From positions 57,560,453-57,624,452 of the forward strand of contig CM049311.1 of NCBI GenBank assembly GCA_026874595.1: 64,000 bases of DNA, given 5' to 3'. How positions within the stretch are numbered: position 1 is the stretch's first letter; each line of letters opens with the position of its first letter. A program made the position numbers and the translations under genes. Origin of the DNA: Sipunculus nudus (lineage: Eukaryota; Annelida; Sipuncula; Golfingiida; Sipunculidae). The notes beneath the pieces are model-generated. The model had not been told where the DNA came from, searched no databases, and saw only the letters and a program-made list of their open reading frames with translations. Positions 1 to 11,800 of the stretch are shown piece after piece.

Positions 1-1785
1 ATATATATACGTACGTATATGCCTGTACATGCATGTATGTCTTCAGTGAGCCATGCATGCCATAGTTGGATCTTTTACGTTTAGGCCTATATATATCCTT
101 GAATGCAGTGAAATATCCGGAGTGGGGGGAGGGGGTGGGGTTGAAGTGTAGGAACGGCTCATCCCCCCCCCCCCCCCCCCCCCCCCGGCATGCAGTCGAC
201 TTTGCAAGTTCTATTGACGATAAGCTTTCCAGACACTATGTAGGCCTACCTATACAAGGAAAGTGTACTCATGGAAGTATTGGTCATGTTTATATCTAGA
301 TTAATAACGGTAAGATAGTACGTACATTTTCATTTTCATTTGCAACAAGTCAAAGGTAAAAGGGCAGGGCCGTTAGGCCTATTTCATGAGATACTAAAAC
401 CAACTGCTGAAAGTAAATGCATCCCAAATAAATCATGCATACCAAACCGACGAATAAAAATTTAAACACTATAATAATTGACACTTTTTTTACTCATTTT
501 CAATTTTAATCAATGCTTTGGCAACAGTAAAGTTATCTTTTTTTATATTAAAATTGTTACAATAAAATTGAAGTTCTAAGCAGAATCTGAATTCTTCTTC
601 AATTTCAATCTCTATATCTTAAAATGACATGTAATTTTATATATAAATAGGCCTATAGGCCTAATTAAGTCTATTTCCATGTGCACATGAAGCAGTTATA
701 TATGCCACTTAAGACCATGTGTTTTATATATACCAGCAGCTATGCCGGACCCCCCACCCCCAAACACACACACACACATAAATCCTGGCTATTTGCCACT
801 GCCATTCTCCTCGAAATAAAAAAAACTCGAATAAAGTACTACCCACACTGCCTGCGATCTCCCCGAATCCGTTAAGAATAAAAAGCGATAAAAAGAATAT
901 GCATTTCAATTATAAATAAACCGCCAACTTCGAAGACACTGGGAATTAAACTTGTAAGGATTAAGATTAAAGGTGATCCGAATCCCTAAAAATTGTGGAG
1001 AAGAAAACCAAATTGCGTATTGATTATATAAAGTTATATGAAATTTCATGTCCAATTAAAACGCGATCACTTTAGTCAAGACCTGTATAACTGCATTCAA
1101 TAGTGGGAACAACACGAACAATGCTCCAACGAAACAGTATATACTGTAGGTACAAACCGGATGCAGTCCCTCTAACTGAACATTAATTATACATATATAT
1201 ATGTGTATGTGTCTGTGTAGACATGATCTGCGAGAATGCGTTTTTCCTCGGCAGATGTTTTCAGTCATCTGATGAGCCGATGAGGGGTTACAAGCGGTAC
1301 ATACACACACACACACACACACACATATATAGTGACTCAAATCTATCACATACCTTAGGATATATATATATAGGATTATTAAAAGACACCCCCCACCCAT
1401 TAATTATGACAACCCCCCCCCCGGCTCCACCCACAAAAACTCCCCCGGACTACGCCCTCTGAAAAGTCTCATATATTTCCTCCTCCATGCATGCTATATA
1501 TGGCGTATAGGCGTCTGCGGAAGGATTGTTACCCTGATAGCCGTCAAATAACATAGGGCATAACAAGTATTTTTACGAACCTTGTTTAATCAGTTCGTAT
1601 GTTTAGAGCGAGTGGTAAGTAATGAGCAGGGGCTGTGAGCTTAACTTGATTTTATCATATTTGTAAATAATATAAATGACCAAGTAGTTTATTCTAACAT
1701 TATCTACATGCAGTATTCAGAAATTTTCCAACTGCGATACAGGTTACCACGTAATCATGTTTGCACATGACAACCTTATAAATGT

Positions 1786-1875
<90 letters not shown>

Positions 1876-2010
1876 AACGAGGTACGCATGATGATAAATA
1901 ATTTATTGACGATCCTTTAGTATATATAGAATATAACACATGCATGTTTGGCCTATTGAACCGCGTCAAGGATATCCACGGTGCACGTGTACTCGTTGGA
2001 AATTTCTATA
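1..2010. other. Intergenic stretch with microsatellites, no gene seen
   Basis: No splice-compatible or family-recognisable reading frame was found. The stretch holds a poly-C run (about 162-187), CA repeats (about 763-778 and 1302-1325), further short C runs near 1410-1445 and a long TA array (1789-1873). The palindrome TAGGCCTA and variants recur several times in the first 700 bases. The segment at about 1505-1640 resembles 14645-14785 (see findings). Confidence 0.6.
1789..1873. repeat. (TA)n microsatellite, ~85 bp
   Basis: Uninterrupted TA dinucleotide array. Open reading frames across it that encode alternating I and Y are artefacts. Confidence 0.97.
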
Positions 2011-2530
2011 GTCCGTTTCACCCCCTGTTATCCACCTGTTTTTTGTAGAGAATTTAATTAAATTTTATATATTTCAATTATTTCCTAGAAAACTACATAT
2101 GGCGGTGACAACCTACTATGGCAATTGAGAATTTTAATATTAATCCCCAGTTTATGTTTTACAACATTTTTGTTTCTTCCCAATGATTTGGTCTGTCCCC
2201 TGCATGAGTTGCTATCTTTGTTTTAGCTAGTTATATTTTTTAGAGTGTTTACATGACATCATCCAGTCAGCAGCTGTCAACTGAGGCCTTTTTTGCATGT
2301 GACCAATGACCTTGACCGCCATTAGTCCATGGGTCTGATATGTTGTTAAATGTAGACTGATTTCTCTTATTTTCAAATAATTCTTTTTCTAAAATAAGTT
2401 GTAAGGTAGGTATTTAATTAACTTGTTGGAAATAAGGTCTTTTGATCCTCTACACTATAATTGTTGAAATGTAAGTTATAAATTTTCCTTGCAAAAAAAA
2501 AACAGGTGGACATGAGGGGATGAAACGGAC
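2011..2530. mobile_element. Non-autonomous inverted-repeat element, ~520 bp
   Basis: The left end begins GTCCGTTTCA and runs through CCACCTGTTTTTT. The right end is its reverse complement (AAAAAACAGGTGGA, then TGAAACGGAC). About 35 bp are shared, with a few mismatches. The interior has no coding sequence. The superfamily cannot be named and no clear target-site duplication is seen. Confidence 0.6.
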
Positions 2531-2847
2531 ACTAGGCACATGTATTTTCCAAACCTGATAATGAAAGTTATTAATCCGCGAAATCCAGAATTTGAATAAA
2601 TAGGTGTACCTCTATCAAAAAGATCGCTTAAATTGAACAATTTGGCAAACTATCGCATATATGTCGCACCAGGCAATTGCAAGTACATCTGAGATCACCC
2701 ACACTGACTGTGCTTTCAACGACCAAAAGAGATATCATCTTAACATTCATACAGTATTGAATAAAAATTTAAATTGATAAAATGAATAAATAGATACAAG
2801 TGTCATTTAAAAAGGGCCTGTTATGCGCGGGTATACAAGATCACTAA

Positions 2848-3184
2848 GGCCAAAAAAAATTAAAGGTATGGTTCTCAGGCACCGCCCGCATCAATTTTAA
2901 ACCCCCGCATCAAAAATTTTTATTTTGATTTTCAATAGAAAGTGATCAATTTTGAGCTTCAGCCGCTCGGACATTTCTTTCAAGAAGATAAAATCATACA
3001 ATTTCATTTATAATGTGGTGCTTTTACTTATTTAGACAAATAAATATGATATTATCATGCTTTTCCCTTATAATTTGACATTTTTATCGAAACATACCAA
3101 AAAAATTAAAATTAAAAAAACGCCCGCCCGCATTGATTTCTGGAAAAAAGTGCCTGAGAACCATACCTTTTTTTTATTTTGGCC
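2848..3184. mobile_element. PIF/Harbinger-type MITE with TAA target duplication
   Basis: The ends are inverted copies about 35 bp long, starting GGCCAAAA and including GGTATGGTTCTCAGGCAC. The element is flanked on both sides by TAA (2845-2847 and 3185-3187). A three-base TWA duplication with GGCC termini is typical of PIF/Harbinger transposons. At 337 bp with no transposase it is non-autonomous. It lies about 360 bp beyond the ACADL stop codon, and its A-rich right arm contains an AATAAA on the minus strand that could in principle serve that gene; this is inference. Confidence 0.7.
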
Positions 3185-3541
3185 TAAACGGTCTTTTTTA
3201 CACATCACAATTTTCACTGCTATTGCAACTGCACGGCATTTACATTGTAGGCTACTGCACTCAGAAGGATGACGGATTTGAACTACATTAAAATGACAGG
3301 ACATGTGCAAACGGATTTACTGAACAAGATGTGTTCTCAAATATGTATTTCTTATAATGCTATGTAAAAGAAAATGACATTGAAATACATCAATCAAATT
3401 AAAGCAGGAATGCTTGAATGACAATTTGAAGACGGGTTATTAAAACTGTAATAGAACAGACCGAATTTGTGACAGTACAACCCATTTTTACAATCGCGAT
3501 GTGCCTTATCAGGGAGTTAACATGTCCCTTGAAATCGTGTT

Positions 3542-6500
3542 CTAGTCCCTGGCGATTTTGCGGCCAATCATTTCCTTCATGATTTCATTGGTTCCTCCGT
3601 AGATGGCCTGAGGGCGGGCGTCCAAGTAGGACTGTGCTATGGGCATCTCAAGCATGTAACCCCAGCCTCCGAACATCTGCAGGCACGTGTCCGCAACCCG
3701 GAACTCCAAGTCGCTCGCTCTGTGTGTTAAAACATTGGTATTTCATTTAAAATGCCAAATAGAAAACCTGATCTATTAAAGGAAAAAAGAAGAGAAGAAA
3801 TGTAAAGGGGAGGAAGGAAAAGGAAGGAACAAAAGGACAAAAGCAGTAACGAAAGATTTTCGAAATCTTCAAGGAATACTTACAAACAGTAGTTACTGAA
3901 GCAGATTAAGGGAAAGTAATCGACAACCGCGATAGAGAGCAGATAAAGCGTGTATGTATATTTGTGCTGAAATTATATAATGGATATATAACTTGGACAT
4001 TACCAATAGACTGAGCATCAGGAAAAATGGTTGGTGATTCGATATTTATTAATAATTATGCAAGATGTATCACGTTATAAATTCCAAAGAATCATGACGG
4101 GCCTCACTTTAAAAAAAGGCCTACAGGTCTAATGCGAACCTGTGCAATGGTATATACATCAGTTATAATGCTTTCATTCTGAACCATTACTTTTTAAGTA
4201 CAAGTGTGACATGTATATATGTACATTGCAAGCACTGACCATTTTGAACCCGAGGAAATACCCCAATTACACAAACGTAATTACTGAAATACTGACACAA
4301 CACAAAATGTTTGTAGGTGGCACCACCAGTCTTGTGTACGAGAAAGCCATTAAAAATGTATGGATATGGACATGCAAAATTTCAGGCAGATATTTCAAAC
4401 CACTCTTCGGATATGTGCACAGAAGCATGAAACAGTTGTAGGTTGCGCCAAAACTCTTGTACACAACAAACTATTCGAGATGTATCGAAATGTATAATTT
4501 CAGGCTGATATGTCAAATCACTCCTAGGGAATAAGCAGGAGCATACACTGCAAAAAAAAAATGTTGTAGGTGGCGCCACCTGTCTTGCATACGGCAAAGC
4601 TATCCGAGATGTATTCATATGCTCAATTTCAGGCTGATAAATCAAATCCCCTCTTCAAAGTAAGCAGGGACATACACTGTGCAAAAGTCATTGTAGGTGG
4701 CGACACAAGTCTTATGTACGAGAAAGCTATCAAAGATGCATAGACAGGTCAAAATATAAGGCCAATACATCAAACTTCTCTTGAGTCAGGTGCACTTGGC
4801 TGCCCAGCCTCCAGGTCTATGTAGGTGGCGCCACAAAATCTGCAATTTCAAATATGAGTCATGTGACCAATATTTGCTCAAAACTTGATGATGCTAGCTC
4901 CTGTTGTTTCGTTTCTAGGATTGTTATGTTAGTATACTTACTTGGCCAAATGTCTTGGTTCAAATTCATGTAACTTGGCCAAAATTCAAAATCAAACCCA
5001 AACCATTTGAACAAACATGAGAGAACTGATCTCTGGGATGATTTCTGTGAAATATTAAACAATTTGGCTGAATGTTTCAGAGAAGAATTTTCCATTTTTT
5101 AGCCTTTTCCCCATAAAATGTAAGTTAATACAGGTGGCGCCAAAAAATGCTCAATCCCACAACATTTGATATGTGACAGAGTTTTGTATAAAATTTGGTA
5201 CTATTGACCGATGAACTTCATACAAAAAAGATTGATGCAGGTGTCGCCACCAATACCTCAGGTGTCGCCACCAATACCTCATTTTTTAATATGAGTCATA
5301 TGACCATCATATGCATACAATTTGGTGATGATAGCTCCAGCCGTTTCTGATGTTACAATTTTTGTTTCTTTTTTTTTTGGGGGGGGGGGGGGGGGTAAAT
5401 GACTAAGTTCAGCTCACTGTAACTCGGTAAAAATTCATCGAACTAGAGATTTCAGAGATTATTTCTGTGAAATATTGAACAATTTCACTGAACAGTTTCG
5501 AAGAAGATTTTTAAAGTATTTTTGTTTTTCCGTATAAAATTTAAGTAAATGTAGATAGCAAAAAAATTAGCGAAATCCGACAGAATTTTTTCTATGAATG
5601 AATTTTTGCATAAAATTTGGTGATGCTACCTCCTGCCATTTCTGAGAAAGTACGGGTTAACGTACGGACTCCGGCCGACAGACGACGCCACACCATCGCA
5701 TAGCTCACAGGTTCGCTAAACATCCATAAAAACAATGAAAACGTGAGTATATATACTAATTGGTGATTGTGTTTCCTTACTTATATTTAGCCATGGAGGC
5801 CATGATGGGATCAATGGAGCCTCTCTGATGGTACGTCAATGCCAGCTGATCCACGAAGCTTCGGGTGATACACAGCTCGGTTTTTATCTCTGCCAGTTTA
5901 TGCCTTGTCGTCTGTAAAATTAGCACATTAAATTACCATTTAAGACGACTCTCTTGACACAGCTGTACAAACACAATATGTGGTTTGTGAAGCGCTGTTT
6001 GTTTAAGTCTGTTTAACTTTGTTTCGCCGCGAGAGGGCCTGACGACTGGTTTGATAATTCGTATAACACGCTCTGTTTAATTGGCTGACTGGTCGGCTAA
6101 TCCAGTGTATTGACCATGAAACGTTCATGAAATACACTGCCAGGACAACAGTAAGCATGGTGACTGTGCATGGAAATGTGAAACAATGTTATCGAATAAA
6201 GCAAAATGTAAGAATGTCTTTGATTTGTGGGTAGTTACGTTCAACCGCTTTAGCAGGTAGCGAACCTAATCTTTGATGTTTACGATATGAAATATCCATT
6301 TACCTTTCTTGTTCACTCATTTTTCACTAATACAGGCTTTTTCAGTCATATATTTGAAGATAAGCATTTATCGTTCAAAGGCCATTTTGACATGTAAGTC
6401 TAGATCAGTCAAACAAAAGAACTTAAACTGAATGATTGTTTATTAAGATATTTAGTGCTTTCTCGGGTGGCCATCTTGTATTCTGTTGAAACACAGAATC

Positions 6501-8949
6501 TGAAACCTTGTACATTAGAGTCCATGTCAGGCAAATTATACGAATATTAAACCGATGTCAAAGTCAAAATGTGCCGAAAGAAGGGTGTCCGTGGTAATAG
6601 CGAGGCTTTTTATAGAATGTATGTTTACCTGGAAGTCTGCTATCCTGCGATTGAAGGCTTTTCTTTCTTTGACATAGCTGCGGGTCACCTCGAATATTTT
6701 CTCAGCGTGACTCTGGCTCCAGATGGCGATTATGAGACGTTCCAGCGCCAGCTGTTTCATTAGGTAGAAAAAGCCTTTATTTACCTCACCAAGCACATTT
6801 GACCGAGGGACTCGCACATCCTCAAAGAACAATTCCGCTGTGTCCTGAAGAAGAAGAAGAAAGAGATTAATATACCACGTGTCGTTATGTATTTTACCTT
6901 AAAAAAATATATTACATCAGCATTGTTAAATCAACAACAATTTGTTAAGTGAGCTGTATTCGATAACGGCATGCAGTTCAAAACTCTTAGACGATCACTT
7001 TTATAAATGATGTCCAGGGAAGAGGGCTCTTCCTCGCGGAGTGGAACTCATTTTACCCATGAGTTGGTTGATGCAAAAGAACATTCATAACTCTAACATC
7101 CTATATTGTAATAACTTATATCTGTTGGAGGTTAATTGTTAATATTTGTTAACTTCCATCCAACAGATATAACATAGGACGTTGGACAAGATGACACATC
7201 TACCACTGCAATCAGAGGGATGTGCTCTGTTACCAAGAAACTCTCTGTACCTACATTTGCTTTTACACCGAGTTTGTTTAAGATCCGTCCCTTCCTGAAG
7301 CCCGGCATGTCGGCGTCCAGGATAAGCAGACTGATTCCGTGGGCGGTCTTTTTGGCATCCTTGTCCGTTACAGCCACCACGATGGCCACGTCAGACATGT
7401 AACCGTTAGTGATGAACACTTTGCTCCCGTTTAGAATGAAGTCGTCGCCGTCCGCTTTGGCGTACGTTTTGATGCCTTGTAAGTCACTGGAAGGCACAGG
7501 AGACCAGTGAATATAGACTTTATCCCATTATATATGCCTCTATCATTTCACTTTAAAATGGCCTAATTGGTCAGAATAATTCTTTTTCATTGAGTATTGC
7601 AGTTGAGCAGAGAGGCGTCTGGTGGACAGTTGGTGCAATTTTTTTCACTCTCCGCACCATATATGCGGCTCCTAGCTATCACTAGTAACGTTGCTTTTAT
7701 TACATTCTGGTGACAATGAACGCAGTAACATATATTCTAGAGTTATCAGAACATTCACTATGTATTGGCGATTCATTGGGAAAAGGTTCATCCAGACCGA
7801 AGGAATATATGTGTTAATATTTAATTAATGTATTTTAACAAGGAATGATAAAAAGGGTCCAGGCCTGTTTCAATGACTTAACTTCAGACATGAGTCCGGT
7901 ACAAGCTCGATGACTTTCTAACTACTGCATGTGTCATAATGGTTACCATGCGGTTTCCGGCAGAACTACCAAACTCGGTCCGAATTTTGTCTGAAGTCAA
8001 ATTACTAAACAGACCATAATGGGGTAGAAAAAGGGTAATGTACTCTCACCTCCCAGCCCCCGGCTCTGTCATGCCGACACAGCCGATGAGTTTTCCGGCG
8101 CACATGTCCGGGATGTAGCGTCGATGCTGCTCTGACGAACCGTAGTGGTACATGTACGGTAACACAAGGTGCTGATGGACGGAGAATCCGTGCATGGACG
8201 GCATGTGGGCGTAATATCTGTCATGTAACGATAATAAATCAAAGGCAACCGTAAGAAATAATAATGTCGTAACGGTAACATAATACTGTATACAATACAA
8301 TGCTTTGAACAAGTCTAAAAATGTAGAAGGCAACCAGTGTTCAAATTAATTGTCCATTTCATCTGAATATACTGAGTTTCGCTTATCTTTCATACTACTA
8401 CTACTACTTGTACTCCTGCTAATATTACTTTCACTACTTCTGTTACTACAACTTCTACTCCTATTATTACTACTACTACTTCAATTACTACTACTTTAAC
8501 TACTACTATTACTTCTCGTACTGTACTACTCCAACTGTTACTACTACTCCTAATACTACTTCTTTTACTGCTATGATTTCTGCTACTCGTACTACTATAT
8601 AACTACTATATTTATGATAAATATAATACAATAATAATGGTAAAAAAAATGACGTGAGTAATAAATAATATACCAAAACGAATCAGTAAAGGCGTTTCAA
8701 TAATGGCCCTTCCAATGGATTTACCGAGTCATCAAAATGTCATTACTTCTTTTTAATATCACACATATGTAATGTTGGTGGTAGCCTGCATTTTGATAAT
8801 TCAAAGAAAATACCGCATCTTGGGAACAAGTAGTAGTGTAAACGCATTGTCCAGTTGTAGTCTTCCTATATCAAGTAAGTGTTGGTCATGGCTATTCACG
8901 TCGGCTAATCCAAAGCAATATACAATGCCACAGGTGTACCATCTATATA

Positions 8950-8987
<38 letters not shown>

Positions 8988-11742
8988 TAGATAGATAGAT
9001 AGGTGTATTTTCTAAGTTTTCAGCATATGTGGGGTCAGTTATTTTTTATGATAATTATAAGATTCTCATCTCAACTAAGCATGCCTCTTACGATTCTTCT
9101 GTGAACACAACTTCCGACAGGAAGTCAGCTCCGACGCCACCGACTTCTTCAGGTACAGAACTGCCAAGGAACCCGGCCGCCCCAGCTTTCAGCCATATCT
9201 ATCAATATAGAGTAAAAATAACAAGTTTTTTTTGTATGCTAAAGAAAATCATTGGGTGGTCTTCATTGAGTGGTCTTCATGTACACCCTGTCTTCATGTA
9301 CACTCTTTTCATTTTTTAAAATAAATTTGCCAGTAATATTTCATAATAAACTCGCTGTGCATTACAAATGTTTTGAACGCAACGAATTACACTTTTTATT
9401 TGCGATTTTTCTGTAATTGTGAAAGCTGAAATTCAAATATATGTTAATGAATTATAAATTACCTCCCGATCAACCTTGCCATTTCTTTCCCACCTGAAAA
9501 TAAAAAGATTGTGCAAAAACAAATCTTCTATTTTTACGTAACATACTAGATATTCATATACTGTTAAAACCTTAATGTAAATTGGATAACGGATAGGTTA
9601 TATTTTACACATCGTGCCAAAAAAAAGATTGAACACTGTTGGTATAAATCTTGCACATATTCTGCCAACATCTCCATCGTCCAAGCATCCTTTATGGCAT
9701 TACCTGTTGATGAAGTCAATTTACATTGAAGACTTAAAATCCACATAAAGAGACAGAACATGCAGACGTGTAGAAACTAACAGTAGCACGCAATTATCTC
9801 TGTTGGGTTAACTGCAGTTTTGTTATTTTTATTACTAGTAATATAATTATTATTTTATCATTATTATTACTATTATTATTATTTTGCTAACTCACTCATG
9901 GTAGTAAGGGAGTGCCTCCTCGGTGTAGAATTTCCGGGCACTGTGTCGGAACATGTCGTGCTCTTCCGTAAATATCGGGCGTATTCCAATGTCTGTCATG
10001 TTGTCTGCTTCAGCCATTTCCGGTCTCCTCGGCCGCCGCTCCTCCACCTCCGGTTCTGTGTGTTGCCATCTAGAATGTTTAGTACATGTTTTGTTCCCGT
10101 TATATATCAAATGCTTTTCATTTTGTCAGTGTGTTTGTTGCACTGGAAGCAGAATTGCCCATTTAATTAAACGTGTTCAATCATGATGAAATTTTAGATT
10201 AAAATGGATCAAACTCCACAAATAAACGAAATATTTAGTTCCTCAAGTCGACATTTGAAAAAAAGTCTGCTAATGCAGAAATCAAAATATGTTAAGAAAA
10301 TGAATATAAATAGTTACTTATTTTTTGCATTTGAATTTAAATGTTGCACATTTGCATATCATTTAAATGCAGCGATTTTGAAAGCCCGCATTTGTATTTA
10401 CATTTAAATGCCAGGCTGATGTAGTGTATTTGTATTTGCACTTGCATTTGAAAAAAATGCTACTCATTTGCATTATTTACGAATTTAAAATATGAATCAA
10501 AGGTCCATTGCAATTTTTTTTTATATTTTGCCAGAGTGGATATGCAACAAAATATATGTACTTGGATGGGGTAATAGTATTGTGTAATAGTAATAGAAAA
10601 TTACAGGTTCTCAAAGTAATAGTATAAATTAATAGTAATAGTAAAAGACAAGGAATATTACCCTTTAATAGTAATATTAATAGTAATATAATTTATATAT
10701 AGACGAATTTGTGCAGCAGTTTAAACATTGTTATAGGAAACCTCTGTGCGACTTATAATCTATTTAACTGGTTGTACGTGTAGAGCAGGTTTTCCTCCCT
10801 TGACGCATTTCCACAGGTAACTGGGTTGTCTACATTAACAACAGTTGTTTGGTATTGATATCGTTTAGTATGGAACTAATGTTTTTATTTTTTGTGATAA
10901 ATGTCCAGCAAACATAAATATGATGTGTCAAAATACCGTTCGATGTCCATTTTTAGCGTCCAAACCCAGGAAAGTTGTTAATTTATAAATACCGTACATT
11001 GAAATACGCGCGCCGGTCACGAAAACCCTTTTATCGTCAATCAACTAGTATAATATGTTATATGTAATATGTTTTATGTTATATGTTATATTCAAGCTTC
11101 ATAAGAGCCGTCACGTCCATGCAGACAATACCCTGCCGCACCAAGCGCGCTTTGTATAAACCGGCACGCACACATAAAGACCACTTGCACGCCAAACACA
11201 ACCCCGCCCTGGAACCGCACGCCCATCCAGACCGCGCCAATCACAACCCTGCCCAGGAACCGCACGCCCATCCAGACCACGCCAATCACAACCCCTCCCA
11301 GGAACCGCACGCCCTTCCAGTCCTAGCCAATCACAACCCCGCCCAGGAACCGCACGCCCATCCAGACCGCTCCAATCACAACACCGCCCAGGAACCGCAC
11401 GCCCATCCAGACCGCGCCAATCACAACACCGCCCAGGAACCGCACGCCCATCAAGACCACGCCAATCACAACACCGCCCAGGAACCGCATGCCCATCAAG
11501 ACCGCGCCAATCACAACACCGCCCAGGAACCGCACGCCCATCAAGACCGTGCCAATCACAACATCGCCCAGGAACCGCACACCCATCAAGACCACGCCAA
11601 TCACAACACCGCTTAGGAACCGCACACCCATCAAGACCACGCCAATCACAACACCGCCCAGGAAACGCACGCCCATCCAGACCGCGCCAATCACAACACC
11701 GCCCAGGAAACGCACGCCCATCCAGACCGCGCCAATCACAAC

Positions 11743-11800
<58 letters not shown>

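Noticed and set aside
1787-1969. I/Y-rich frames here and at 19.1, 37.6 and 45.6 kb
   Set aside because: Translation of TA dinucleotide arrays.
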